DNA of 64,000 nucleotides from Mesorhizobium sp. (GTDB lineage: Bacteria; Pseudomonadota; Alphaproteobacteria; Rhizobiales; Rhizobiaceae). Below are positions 37,902 to 47,532 of this stretch, one piece after another. A program made the position numbers and the translations under genes. Numbering within the stretch: the first letter of the stretch is position 1; each line of letters begins with the position of its first letter. A model generated the notes under the pieces. The model saw only the letters and a list, made by a program, of their open reading frames with translations. It was not told the DNA's origin and made no database searches. The DNA lies in NCBI GenBank assembly GCA_004020315.1, contig SAQG01000005.1:145267-209266 (forward strand). The letters run 5' to 3'.

Positions 37902-37971
37902 TGCATGTCGTTGCCCCCAAAACCGCTGCGCCTCGGTTCACGCCGGAGGGCATGCTTTTGGGCGACATGTA
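37902..37971 (-). repeat. GCATGTCG palindromic repeat, copy 2
   Basis: TGCATGTCGTTGCCCCCAAAACCGC at one end and GCTTTTGGGCGACATGTA at the other pair to form a long stem. It matches the reverse complement of the element at 22054-22126. It sits between the fused reductase gene and the ATPase gene. Confidence 0.72.
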
Positions 37972-39093
<1,122 letters not shown>

Positions 39094-39100
39094 GCTGATC

Positions 39101-39937
39101 CTATTTGATGGCGCCGGCGGCAATGCCGGCGACGAAATGACGCTGCAAGAGCACGAACACGACGAGCATCGGCACGGTGAGCATCACGGCGCCCGCCATG
39201 ATGCCGCCCCACGACACTTTGGTGAGGCCGATCAGCGTGCCGAGCGCCACCGGCGCCGTCATCGCGCCGGGCTTGGAATTGATCAGCAGCGGCCAGAGGT
39301 AGTTGTTCCAGGACGAAAGGAACAGGATGATGGCGAGCGCCGCCAGCATCGGCCGCGCCAGCGGCAGTGCGACGAACAGGAAGATCCGCCATTCCTTGAC
39401 CCCCTCGACCCGAGCGGCGTCGAACAGATCGGTCGGCATCATCGAGAAGCTCTGCCGCATGAACAGCACGCCGAGCGAATTGAAAAGCGGCGGCACGATC
39501 AGCGCCACCCAGGTGTTGGCGAGCTTGAAGTCGCGCGCCACCATGATGAATTGCGGGATCAGCACGACAGCATAGGGAAGCGTGATGGTTCCGAGGATGA
39601 TCGCGACGACGACGCCCTTGCCGACGAACTGGTAACGCGCCAGCGCCCAGCCGGCCATCGAGGTGAGCAGCACCGACAGGAACGTATAGGTCACCGCCAC
39701 CGAGACCGAGATGCCGATGGCGCCGATGAAATTGGTGTCGCGCTGCAAGTTGTTGACATTGTCGAGGAAATTGCCGTGCGGCAAAAGCTCGATGCTGGGG
39801 CTGAAAATGCCTCTGTCGGGCATGGTCGAGAAAACCGCCATCATCCACAGCGGAAACAGCCAGATCAGCGCCAGCGGGGTCAGCACGAGATGCAGCGCGA
39901 TGCTGCGCCCCAGTTTCGAAGAGGAACGCGAGCTCAT
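39101..39937 (-). CDS. Carbohydrate ABC transporter permease, MalG type
   Basis: A 278-residue permease with six helices. The EAA loop is in [34 protein letters not shown]. It has a short cytoplasmic start ([19 protein letters not shown]). It begins inside the stop of the partner permease (ATGA overlap) and ends seven bases before the ATPase start. Confidence 0.93.
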   Translation of the reverse strand: MSSRSSSKLGRSIALHLVLTPLALIWLFPLWMMAVFSTMPDRGIFSPSIELLPHGNFLDNVNNLQRDTNFIGAIGISVSVAVTYTFLSVLLTSMAGWALARYQFVGKGVVVAIILGTITLPYAVVLIPQFIMVARDFKLANTWVALIVPPLFNSLGVLFMRQSFSMMPTDLFDAARVEGVKEWRIFLFVALPLARPMLAALAIILFLSSWNNYLWPLLINSKPGAMTAPVALGTLIGLTKVSWGGIMAGAVMLTVPMLVVFVLLQRHFVAGIAAGAIK

Positions 39938-40794
39938 TTCGGGTCCCTCGTCAGCCACAATTGCACCAGCGAGATGGCGATCGCCAGCCCGGCCATGGTG
40001 TAGGCGATCGCCGACGCGTAGCCGAAATTGAGCGATCTGAAGCCCTGGCGGTAAAGCAGCAGCCCGAGCGTCTCGGTGCCGCCGCCCGGCCCGCCGCGCT
40101 CGGTGATCAGGAAGGGTTCGGTGAATAGCTGCATGGTGCCGATGATCGACAGCACGGCGCAGAACACGATGATCGGCTTGAGCAGCGGCAAGGTGATGTA
40201 GAAGAACTGCTTGAACTTGCTGACGCGGTCCAGCGTCGCCGCCTCGTAAACATCCTGGGGGATGGACTGCAGGCCGGCGAGCAGGATGATGGCGTTGTAA
40301 CCGGCCCAGCGCCAGGTCACCGCGATCATGATGACCCCCATCGCCGGCGTGACGTTGGAAAACCAGTCGATGCGGGGCAGGCCGACGCTGTTCAGCAGCT
40401 TGTTGATGATGCCGTAATCGAGATTGAACATCAGCCGGAAGACCGCCGAATAGGCGACTTCGCCGACCACGACCGGGGCGAAGAAGGCGAAGCGGAACAG
40501 GCCACGGGCCTTCAGCAGCGGCGAATTGAGCAGCACGGCCATCACGATCGCCAAAGTGATCATCACCGGCACCTGGATGACGAGGATGAGCAGCGTGTTC
40601 TTCAGCGCGTTGAAGAAAGCCGGGTCGCCGATCAGCCGGCCCCAGTTGAAGGTGGGCGCGAACCGCCACGGCACGGTGCGCGTCGCCTGGAAGGAGATCA
40701 GGAACGAGCTGATGATCGGCCATAGCCAGAAGATTGAGAAGATCAGCAGATAGGGCGCGAGGAAGCGGTACGCCGTGGCGTTCTGATAGCGCAT
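39934..40794 (-). CDS. Carbohydrate ABC transporter permease, MalF type
   Basis: A 286-residue permease. The start MRYQNATAYRFLAPYLLIFSIFWLWP at 40794 follows GGAAGGAGAAAG. The EAA loop is IPQDVYEAATLDRVSKFKQFFYITLPLLKP, and the C-terminal half contains TERGGPGGGTETLGLLLYRQGF, a typical UgpA/MalF segment. It is downstream of the binding-protein gene with a repeat element in the gap. Confidence 0.93.
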   Translation of the reverse strand: MRYQNATAYRFLAPYLLIFSIFWLWPIISSFLISFQATRTVPWRFAPTFNWGRLIGDPAFFNALKNTLLILVIQVPVMITLAIVMAVLLNSPLLKARGLFRFAFFAPVVVGEVAYSAVFRLMFNLDYGIINKLLNSVGLPRIDWFSNVTPAMGVIMIAVTWRWAGYNAIILLAGLQSIPQDVYEAATLDRVSKFKQFFYITLPLLKPIIVFCAVLSIIGTMQLFTEPFLITERGGPGGGTETLGLLLYRQGFRSLNFGYASAIAYTMAGLAIAISLVQLWLTRDPK

Positions 40795-41119
40795 TCTTTC
40801 TCCTTCCTGTCTCGCGCTGGAACGCGGTGTTAATGATGCGGCAAACGGCGGTTCATGGACTTCTGGTGAGGACCACTTGTCGATCTCGGCGCTGCCCCTC
40901 ATCGCCCTGCCGGGCGACGGGGAGAAGGGGCTGGCGGCAATCCGGGCGTGCATTCTGCAACGTTGGTGATTGGCGAAACCATCGATGACAGCGCCCCTCT
41001 CCCCGTCACTATACGAGGAGAGGATGCCGGCAGGCAGGTGAGGGGCAGCGAAACCGTCCCAGGAAGGGGGCGAATTCGAACCCGTCCTCGCCCCTCTTCG
41101 GCATCACCCGAACTCCATC
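40795..41119. other. Gap between binding protein and MalF genes with repeat family A, copy 3
   Basis: The 325 bases are mostly a repeat element (40884-41050) with a diverged left half. Long stems here could cut back transcription of the permeases relative to the binding protein, a usual pattern for such operons. Confidence 0.55.
40884..41050 (+). repeat. Palindromic repeat element family A, copy 3
   Basis: Left end is CTCGGCGCTGCCCCTCATCGCCCTGCCGG, right end is GGCAGGTGAGGGGCAGCG. One CTCTCCCCGT...ACGAGGAGAG hairpin is in the second half; the first internal hairpin is degraded. Confidence 0.75.
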
Positions 41120-42391
41120 TCACTCTTGGACCGGCAGACCGGTCGCCGAGGCGATCTGGCTTGCGGCATCGTCGAGCGCTGCCTTGGCGTCGGGATAGCC
41201 GCCGCCCAGATATTTGGTCTGGACCGAGCGGACGATGATTTCCGCGTCGCTCTGGAACGGCGTGCCGCGGCTGGGGACGACTTTCGGCAAGGTGCCGAGG
41301 ATGTCCTTCCACACCGCCTGGCCGCCCCAATAGGGTTGGCCTTCGGAGACATAGGGGTCATTGAGCGCGGAGATCAGCGACGGCACCAGGCCAAAACCCT
41401 TCAGCATCGCTATCTGGCCCTCGTTGGTCGCGAGCGAGTATTTCAGGTAGGCGTAGGCGGCCTCCTTGTTGTTGGACACCGAGGTGATGGCGAGCGACGA
41501 ACCGCCGAGATTGGCGGCGCGCGGGCCATCGGCGGTGAGGCTCGGCATCAGATAGACGCCCCATTTGCCGCTGCCGTCGGGCGACTCGGTGCGTATGGTG
41601 CCCTCATACCAGCCGCCATACATCTGGCTGGCGACGGTGCCGGCGGTGTTGTTGGTGATCTTGGTGCTCCAGTCGGCCGAGGTGATGATGCCGGCGTCAT
41701 TCATCTCCTTGATCTTGGTCATCGACGCCACACAGCCCGGCTGATTGACGGTGATCGACTGCCCGTCGGCGGCGAAATAGGCGCAGCCCTGCTCGTTGGC
41801 GATCATGCGGAAGAATTCGGAGTCGCCGTTGAAATCGGCGTTGGTCATCTTCACACCTGGATTGGCCTCCTGGATCTTCTTGCCGGCGGCAATGAAATCG
41901 TCCCAGGTCTTGATCGAGCTCGGATCGATGCCGGCCTTCTCGTAGAAGTCGCGGCGGTAGAACATCGCCACCGGGCCCGAATCCCAGGGCATCGCATAGG
42001 CCTTGTCTTCCACTTCGAGTTCGGTGCGCTTGAAATCGGGGAATTTTGCCTGATCCTCGGCCGTGTAGCCCAGCGTATGGAGGTCGACGAAGCAGTCCGG
42101 GAACTGGCTCCAGTAGTTCTCGGCTTCGCCGTTCTCGATCGTCACGATATCCGGCAGCCCCTCGCCGCCGGCGGCGCAGCCGGCGATCGACTTGTCATAG
42201 GTCGGGTTGTTGCCGAGATCCTGGACCGTGACCTTGACGTCGGGGAACCGCTTGTTGAAACCTTCTATGGTGGCCTTGAGCGACGATGCGGCGACGTTCC
42301 AGCTCCAGATCGTGATTTCGCCGGATTGCGCAAAGGCCGGGGCTGAGCCCAGGCCAAGCGCGAACGCGGCGCAAGTCAGTGTGATGCGCAT
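41120..42391 (-). CDS. Sugar ABC transporter extracellular binding protein
   Basis: A 423-residue periplasmic binding protein of the UgpB/MalE family 1. The signal peptide MRITLTCAAFALGLGSAPAFAQ precedes GEITIWSWNVAASSLKATIEGFNKRFPDVKV, which fits the family N-lobe. DLVKET-like helices and AGTVASQMYGGWYEG in the second lobe contact sugar in relatives. First gene of the operon, divergent from the AraC regulator. The sugar cannot be told from sequence. Confidence 0.92.
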   Translation of the reverse strand: MRITLTCAAFALGLGSAPAFAQSGEITIWSWNVAASSLKATIEGFNKRFPDVKVTVQDLGNNPTYDKSIAGCAAGGEGLPDIVTIENGEAENYWSQFPDCFVDLHTLGYTAEDQAKFPDFKRTELEVEDKAYAMPWDSGPVAMFYRRDFYEKAGIDPSSIKTWDDFIAAGKKIQEANPGVKMTNADFNGDSEFFRMIANEQGCAYFAADGQSITVNQPGCVASMTKIKEMNDAGIITSADWSTKITNNTAGTVASQMYGGWYEGTIRTESPDGSGKWGVYLMPSLTADGPRAANLGGSSLAITSVSNNKEAAYAYLKYSLATNEGQIAMLKGFGLVPSLISALNDPYVSEGQPYWGGQAVWKDILGTLPKVVPSRGTPFQSDAEIIVRSVQTKYLGGGYPDAKAALDDAASQIASATGLPVQE

Positions 42392-42497
42392 TGAAATCCT
42401 CCCATTTCATTTGCTCTCTCTTCGCGAGCATGGCTAGACTAGGCGCTGGCGAAGGCTTGTCCGCGACAAAGGGAATAAAGAATTGGCGGAAAGTAAG

Positions 42498-43367
42498 ATG
42501 CCGCAAAGGCCGTTTTACCAGCCCGGCGCCAGCAGCGTCGAGGGCCTGCCGCTGCTGTTGCAGATGTTTCATACCCAGCCTCTGGTGATGCTCAAGCCGC
42601 ATTGGCATGCCCAGGTCGAGGTGAATTTCATCGTCCGCGGCAACGTGCACTACCGCATGGATGAGCATGAGATCTCGCTTTCGGCGGGCGACATGTGCCT
42701 GTTCTGGGGCGGCCTGCCGCATCAGATGGACGATGCGTCTGACGATGCCGTCTATGCCGGCGCGCACCTGCCGCTGGTGCACTTCTTCCGACTGCATCTT
42801 CCCGCCGACGTCCGCAACCGGCTGATGACCGGCGCGACATTGGTGACCAATGCCACCGACCGATCCGACAGCGACAATTTCGAGCGCTGGAACCGCTATG
42901 TCCGGTCAGGCGATCCAGCAAAGGCCGAGCACGCCGTCAACGAGCTGTTGCTGCGGCTGGAACGGGTGCGGTTCGAGCCCTACCGGCTCGCCCCCGAAAC
43001 CTCGATCGAGCAGGAAGCAGGCAGTCCCTTCGATCAGCAATCCCTGCGCAATGTCGGGCGCATGTGCGACTTTATCGCCGAGAATTTTCTCTATGACATC
43101 GACTGCGTCGACATCGCGGCGGCGGCGGACATCCATCCCAAATACGCCATGAACATTTTTAAGAAATCGACCGGCATGACGCTCAACGAATATGTCAACC
43201 TGTTGCGGCTCAGCTACGCCCAGGCGCTGCTGATGCACCAGGACGCCAACGTGCTGCGCGTCGCCATGGAGTCGGGCTTCGGCTCGCTCAGCGCCTTCAA
43301 CAAGTCGTTCCGCAAGCTGGCCGGCATGTCGCCGTCCGACTTCCGCAGAGGCGCGGCCGCCAGATAG
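42498..43367 (+). CDS. AraC family transcriptional regulator
   Basis: A 289-residue regulator. An N-terminal cupin-like sensor domain (PHWHAQVEVNFIVRGNVHYRM) is followed by a C-terminal double helix-turn-helix (IHPKYAMNIFKKSTGMTLNEYVNLLRLSYAQALL then GFGSLSAFNKSFRKLAGMSPSDFRR). The start ATG at 42498 has GGCGGAAAG before it; a TTG at 42483 is a weaker alternative. It is divergent from the sugar operon across 106 bases and probably controls it in response to the imported compound. Confidence 0.93.
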   Translation: MPQRPFYQPGASSVEGLPLLLQMFHTQPLVMLKPHWHAQVEVNFIVRGNVHYRMDEHEISLSAGDMCLFWGGLPHQMDDASDDAVYAGAHLPLVHFFRLHLPADVRNRLMTGATLVTNATDRSDSDNFERWNRYVRSGDPAKAEHAVNELLLRLERVRFEPYRLAPETSIEQEAGSPFDQQSLRNVGRMCDFIAENFLYDIDCVDIAAAADIHPKYAMNIFKKSTGMTLNEYVNLLRLSYAQALLMHQDANVLRVAMESGFGSLSAFNKSFRKLAGMSPSDFRRGAAAR

Positions 43368-43450
43368 TCCCAGTCAAATAGAGCCAAGCCGCCCTTCGAA
43401 CTCGGCACCAAAGCGGCCACGGTTAGGCCCAGTTGAATGCTCGCGCAAAA

Positions 43451-43475
43451 ACGCACCACCGGCCGAAGCCGGTGG
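43451..43475 (-). terminator. Terminator of the Gly/Asn-rich protein gene
   Basis: CCACCGGC and GCCGGTGG pair around a CGAA loop. Read leftward on the minus strand the stem is followed by TGCGTTTTTG. It sits 12 bases after the stop codon. Confidence 0.7.
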
Positions 43476-43486
43476 CGCTCTCTGGA

Positions 43487-44005
43487 TCAGTCTGTAGGGG
43501 CAGGACCGTCCAGGGATCCCATAGGATCGGGCTTAATATCGGCACTTCCTTGATCCGGGGCATCGGCCGAACAGATGAAAGACCCCGCCAGCTGGCTAAG
43601 AATCTCGATGGTGCGGTGCGCCGCCGCGGAGCGCACGAACCGCAAATTTTTAGTCGGCTGCGTCGGGAATTTCGCCGGAGGTGTCGTCGGAAGTCTCTGC
43701 CGGGTCGGCCTTTCTGCCAGGAACTTGTCCAGGGCTGCCTGTAACGACAAGGTAGCCTGCGCTGAAGCCGGCGTCGTCGAAACGACAGCCATCGCATGGG
43801 CAATTCCCCGAGTGGACTTGTCCTTGGCCGCCGCAGACGTTGCCGCTCCGTGTCCCTGCGATCCGGCCCCAGCCGAATTTCCGCCATTGCCGTGGCTTGC
43901 GCCGTTACCTTTCCCATTGCCATTGCCGCCGGGTCCGGCGAGGGCTGGAGATGCGACAAGGGCGAGAGCTGCGACCGTTGCGAAGAGACTGGTTCGAGTT
44001 TTCAT
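43487..44005 (-). CDS. Gly/Asn-rich secreted hypothetical protein
   Basis: A 172-residue protein with a clear signal peptide (MKTRTSLFATVAALALVASPALA) followed at once by a low-complexity Gly/Asn/Ser stretch (residues ~24-58). The C-terminal half is polar without a recognised domain. The start has the strong ribosome site GAAGGAGGAATT. It could be a cell-surface or periplasmic structural protein; function is unknown. Confidence 0.72.
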   Translation of the reverse strand: MKTRTSLFATVAALALVASPALAGPGGNGNGKGNGASHGNGGNSAGAGSQGHGAATSAAAKDKSTRGIAHAMAVVSTTPASAQATLSLQAALDKFLAERPTRQRLPTTPPAKFPTQPTKNLRFVRSAAAHRTIEILSQLAGSFICSADAPDQGSADIKPDPMGSLDGPAPTD

Positions 44006-44310
44006 AATTCCTCCTTCGAGCCGCCCTCCCGCCAGGATGGTCCGGATTATGAATATGAGGACTCTCTAATGTGATGGTCCACTGTTTAGCCAGTTTCGTT
44101 TAAATACACCCGTCCGCAAGGGACCTTGGTCCGAATTTGAAAAGCAAAGGTCCTAGCTCTGTCGGGGGCGTATTCCAAAGCGCCTGCTGGCCACAAGGCA
44201 GCTGGCAAGCGACAAGCTCGCTCGGTCTGCCCGGTGATGCCGTGCAGCCCAAAAGCGAAAAAGCCGCGGCGGACCGCGGCTTTTCGATGCTTGATTCCCT
44301 GGAAGGAAAC
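44006..44310. other. Intergenic stretch before tRNA-Gly
   Basis: It carries the upstream region of the secreted-protein gene and the tRNA terminator at 44258-44286. I see no gene in the remainder. Confidence 0.5.
44258..44286 (-). terminator. Terminator of tRNA-Gly
   Basis: AAAAGCCGCGG and CCGCGGCTTTT form a perfect stem around a 4-base loop, with a T-tract when read leftward. It lies 25 bases past the 3' end of the tRNA. Confidence 0.88.
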
Positions 44311-44385
44311 TGGAGCGGGTGAAGCGATTCGAACGCTCGACCCCAACCTTGGCAAGGTTGTGCTCTACCCCTGAGCTACACCCGC
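44311..44385 (-). tRNA. tRNA-Gly (anticodon GCC)
   Basis: On the minus strand the sequence starts GCGGGTGTAGCTCAGGGG and ends TTCACCCGCTCCA with an encoded CCA. The acceptor stem is GCGGGTG/CACCCGC, the anticodon loop is CTTGCCAAG (GCC, glycine), and the T-loop GTTCGAATC is canonical. A terminator follows. Confidence 0.97.
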
Positions 44386-44413
44386 TCGCGCGGCTTTGGG
44401 CCGCAAGCCGCGC

Positions 44414-44617
44414 CTATATGGCTGAAGGGCGCGGCGATTGCAACAGGGAAATCGCAGGTTTTTTGGCCGCACCTCGCGACATAAACAAGCCTTCCGTAGC
44501 GTCGATCGTGCACGGAATCAGCGCGTCGCCGCGCAACGGTCTTGTCTCGACCGCGTCATTGGCCGTAAACGGCATGATCCAAACCGCGACAGCAAGAAGT
44601 CCCACAAGAAACAACAT
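44414..44617 (-). CDS. Candidate small membrane protein
   Basis: A 67-residue frame starting MLFLVGLLAVAVWIMPFTANDAVETRPLRGD with one N-terminal hydrophobic helix that could be an anchor or signal. Its ATG overlaps the ATG of the divergent gene at 44616 (CATG shared). No family is recognised and the ribosome site is weak, so it may be spurious. Confidence 0.35.
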   Translation of the reverse strand: MLFLVGLLAVAVWIMPFTANDAVETRPLRGDALIPCTIDATEGLFMSRGAAKKPAISLLQSPRPSAI

Positions 44618-45113
44618 GCCGAAAACCGAAGCCGAGCTTTTCGCCTTTCTCACCGACCTCGGGATCGAGGTCTCGACCCTGCGTCATCCGCCACTGTACA
44701 CCGTCGCCGATTCGCAGGCGCTGCGTGGAGAAATTGCCGGCGGGCACACCAAGAACCTGTTCCTCAAGGACAAGAAGGACAATTTCTTCCTGGTCAGCGT
44801 CGACGAGGAGGCGGCGGTCGATCTCAAGCAGATCCACCATGTCATCGGCGCCGCCGGGCGCGTTTCCTTCGGCAAGCCGGAGATGCTGATGGAGCTCCTT
44901 GGCGTCGTTCCGGGCGCGGTCACGGTGTTCGGCGTGATCAACGATACGGAGCGACGGGTCAAGGTTGTTCTCGACCAGGAGTTGATGCGCCATGAAGTCA
45001 TCAATGCTCATCCGCTGACCAACGAGGCAACGACATCGATCGCCGCCGCCGACCTCGTCAAATTCGTCGAGGCAACCGGGCATGATGCTGTTATCTTGAA
45101 AGTCACGGGATGA
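44616..45113 (+). CDS. Prolyl-tRNA editing domain protein (YbaK/ProX type)
   Basis: A 165-residue free-standing trans-editing domain related to ProX/PrdX, which deacylates mischarged Ala-tRNA(Pro) and is separate from ProRS in alphaproteobacteria. Family segments: LRHPPLYTVADSQALRGEIAGGHTKNLFLKDKKDNFFLVSVDE with the catalytic Lys region, and GVVPGAVTVFGVINDTERRVKVVLDQEL. The start at 44616 gives the usual length. Confidence 0.9.
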   Translation: MPKTEAELFAFLTDLGIEVSTLRHPPLYTVADSQALRGEIAGGHTKNLFLKDKKDNFFLVSVDEEAAVDLKQIHHVIGAAGRVSFGKPEMLMELLGVVPGAVTVFGVINDTERRVKVVLDQELMRHEVINAHPLTNEATTSIAAADLVKFVEATGHDAVILKVTG

Positions 45114-45206
45114 TCGCCACATGGATGACGATAAACCGATTTCTGGGTGAGAATTAAAGACGTTGCGCCGGGCCGGTGGCCAGCGGCGCGACTGAAAGGG
45201 CACGAG

Positions 45207-46205
45207 ATGAGCGACAACAATCAATTTGGCGGCCCGTTTGGCAGCAATGGCGGACAGTATGCCACCACTGTGCAGTATGGCGGCACTGAGGCCACCCCGG
45301 CGAAAGTCGCGCTTGGCGAGCCGCCTGTCGCCGTCGACGTCATCAAGGATACGACGACCGCCACATTTGCCGCCGACGTCATCCAGGAATCGCGCCGCCA
45401 GCCGGTGCTGGTCGATTTCTGGGCGCCATGGTGCGGGCCCTGCAAGCAACTGACGCCGCTGCTGGAAAAGGCGGTCACGGCCGCCGGCGGCAAGGTCAAG
45501 CTGGTCAAGATGAACATCGACGACCATCCTTCGATTGCCGGACAGCTCGGCATCCAGTCGATACCGGCAGTCATCGCCTTCAGGGATGGCCAGCCGGTCG
45601 ACGGCTTCATGGGCGCCATTCCCGAGAGCCAGATCACCGCCTTCATCCAGAAGGTCGGCGGCAAGGGTAATGGTGCGCCGCAGGTGGCCGAGGCGCTTGC
45701 CGCGGCCGCGGAGGCGCGCGCCGCCGGCGATGTGCAGACTGCGGCCGACATCTACGACGCGGTCCTAGAACAGGCGCCGGACACGATCGAGGCGATTGCC
45801 GGGCTTGGCGATCTGCTGTTCGAGGCCGGCGATGCCGAAGGCGCTGAAGCCGTGCTGGCGCGGGCGCCGGAAGCCAAGAAGGATGCGCCGCCGCTCGCCG
45901 CGCTGCGCGCCAAGATGGCGCTTGCCGCGCAGGCAGCTGCTCTTGGCAATCCGGCCGAGCTCGAGCGGCGCCTAGCTGAGAACCCCGGGGATCACCAGGC
46001 ACGTTTCGATCTTGCGATGATCCAGAACGCCAACGGCGAGCGCATGGCCGCAGCCGACAATTTGCTGGCGATCGTCAAGGCCGATCGGTCGTGGAACGAC
46101 GACGGGGCCAAGACGCAATTGCTGCAGTTCTTCGAGGCGTGGGGCATGACCGATGAGGCAACGCTGGCGGCGCGGCGCAAATTGTCGTCGCTGCTGTTTT
46201 CCTGA
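45207..46205 (+). CDS. Thioredoxin with TPR-like C-terminus (CnoX/YbbN-type)
   Basis: A 332-residue protein. An N-terminal Gly/Gln-rich stretch (SDNNQFGGPFGSNGGQYATTVQYGG) precedes a thioredoxin fold with the active site WAPWCGPC (Cys76, Cys79), then an Ala/Glu-rich helical region of tetratricopeptide type. This is the plan of YbbN/CnoX chaperedoxins, which protect clients from over-oxidation and hand them to GroEL. In E. coli CnoX the second Cys is often missing; here both are present, so redox activity is likely. The start follows GAAAGGG. Confidence 0.92.
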   Translation: MSDNNQFGGPFGSNGGQYATTVQYGGTEATPAKVALGEPPVAVDVIKDTTTATFAADVIQESRRQPVLVDFWAPWCGPCKQLTPLLEKAVTAAGGKVKLVKMNIDDHPSIAGQLGIQSIPAVIAFRDGQPVDGFMGAIPESQITAFIQKVGGKGNGAPQVAEALAAAAEARAAGDVQTAADIYDAVLEQAPDTIEAIAGLGDLLFEAGDAEGAEAVLARAPEAKKDAPPLAALRAKMALAAQAAALGNPAELERRLAENPGDHQARFDLAMIQNANGERMAAADNLLAIVKADRSWNDDGAKTQLLQFFEAWGMTDEATLAARRKLSSLLFS

Positions 46206-46371
46206 GCCCGGCAAAAGCTGTTTTTGCCTGATGGCCTTGCGGTCGACGACGGCTGCGCCAGATTAGGAGGCCAGACCGATCCGTTCTTCGCTTCGTGACG
46301 ATTTATGCGTCAGGTTGCGATGGGGTGGGCGGGCTTGATGCGCTTCTTGAGGAAGCGAGCGGAGGTTCGAA

Positions 46372-47043
46372 GTGCAGGTGGGAAACGCGCATTACCGGCT
46401 CGATACGGATTTGCCGTCGACGGTGCCGATCTTCCCGCTTGAAGGTGCATTGCTGCTGCCGGGCGGGCGCATGCCGCTCAACATTTTTGAGCCGCGCTAT
46501 CTGGAAATGGTGGATGAGGCGATCGCCGGATCGCGGCTGATCGGCGTCATACAGCCCAGCCTCGACGGTGCGCGGCGTGCCGATGGCGAGCCGGAACTCT
46601 GCAATGTCGGCTGCGCCGGACGGATCATCGCGCTTTCCGAGAGCGGCGATGGCCGCTACCTGATTTCGCTGCAAGGTGTGTGCCGGTTCCGCATCGTGCA
46701 GGAACTCGCGGTCAAGACGCCCTTCCGCCAGTGCCGGTTTGCGCCCTTCCTCACCGATCTCGACGAAGATCAGGCAGAGGCCGAGATCGACCGGCCGGCG
46801 CTGCTCAAGGCGTTTCGCGCCTATCTGCAGGCCAACGATCTTGAAGCCGACTGGGAAAGCGTCAGCCGCGCCGAAAACGCCATGCTGGTCAATGCACTGT
46901 CGATGATGGCTCCCTACGGGCCGGCCGAGAAACAGGCGCTGCTCGAAGCGGCCGACCTGAAGACACGCGCCGAAACGCTGATCGCCATCACCGAAATGGC
47001 GCTGGCACGCGAAAACGAGGATTTCGGGTCGAGTCTGCAATAG
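46372..47043 (+). CDS. LON peptidase substrate-binding domain protein
   Basis: A 223-residue protein equal to the Lon N-terminal domain alone, without ATPase or protease parts. The family start is VPIFPLEGALLLPGGRMPLNIFEPRYLEMVDEAI, with GCAGRIIALSESGDGRYLISLQGVCRFRI in the middle. Its role is unknown; substrate recruitment or a cereblon-like ligand-binding fold has been proposed for the domain. It starts with GTG at 46372, after GGAGG at a suitable distance. Confidence 0.9.
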   Translation: MQVGNAHYRLDTDLPSTVPIFPLEGALLLPGGRMPLNIFEPRYLEMVDEAIAGSRLIGVIQPSLDGARRADGEPELCNVGCAGRIIALSESGDGRYLISLQGVCRFRIVQELAVKTPFRQCRFAPFLTDLDEDQAEAEIDRPALLKAFRAYLQANDLEADWESVSRAENAMLVNALSMMAPYGPAEKQALLEAADLKTRAETLIAITEMALARENEDFGSSLQ

Positions 47044-47076
47044 GTTGGATGGAAAGACGCAGGGCTGGCGCTTCAG

Positions 47077-47215
47077 ACCAATCGCCGATCATGGTGCCGC
47101 CCCGCATCTGCCTGCCGGCATCTTCTCCGTGCAGGACCGGGAGAAGGGGCTGGCCGCAACGCTGGCGGTCCTCTCCCCGTTCTTCACGGGGAGCGGTTAA
47201 GGGTGAGGGGCAGCG
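47077..47215 (+). repeat. Palindromic repeat element family A, copy 4
   Basis: GGTGCCGCCCCGCATCTGCCTGCCGGCATCTTCTCC at the left and GGTTAAGGGTGAGGGGCAGCGG at the right, with two internal hairpins built on TTCTCC/GGGAGAAG and CTCTCCCCGT/ACGGGGAG. It fills the gap between the Lon-N and Trm112-like genes. Confidence 0.8.
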
Positions 47216-47283
47216 GCAACGCCCGAAAGGGTGAGAGACGAACGCGAACCTGAAAATGCTTGCCCCGGAGAAGGACAGACCGA

Positions 47284-47520
47284 ATGATGGATGGGCGTGA
47301 CGGAAAGAAGGCCAATGTCGACCCCAAGCTGCTGGAATTGCTGGCCTGCCCGCTGACCAAGGGACCACTTACCTGGGATCCGGAGCGCAGCGAGCTCATC
47401 TCGAGGGTCGCACGGCTTGCCTATCCGGTGCGTGACGGCATCCCGATCATGCTGCCTTCGGAGGCGCGCTCGCTCCCCTTCGAGGACGGATTGCCGCCGC
47501 GCCTGGGCGGACCGTCCTGA
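47284..47520 (+). CDS. Trm112 family protein
   Basis: A 78-residue protein of the Trm112/YcaR family, a zinc-ribbon-like domain that activates methyltransferases in eukaryotes and archaea. The motif [28 protein letters not shown] and the C-terminal [16 protein letters not shown] are typical. The single conserved Cys pattern (ACPLTKG) suggests metal binding is partial here. Bacterial partners are not defined. The start follows GAAGGACAG. Confidence 0.9.
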   Translation: MMDGRDGKKANVDPKLLELLACPLTKGPLTWDPERSELISRVARLAYPVRDGIPIMLPSEARSLPFEDGLPPRLGGPS

Positions 47521-47532
47521 ACGCTGTAAGGC

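Noticed and set aside
44414..44653. The longer form of the small minus-strand frame starting at 44653
   Set aside because: The first 12 codons overlap the editing gene further and lack a ribosome site; only the shorter form is listed, at low confidence.
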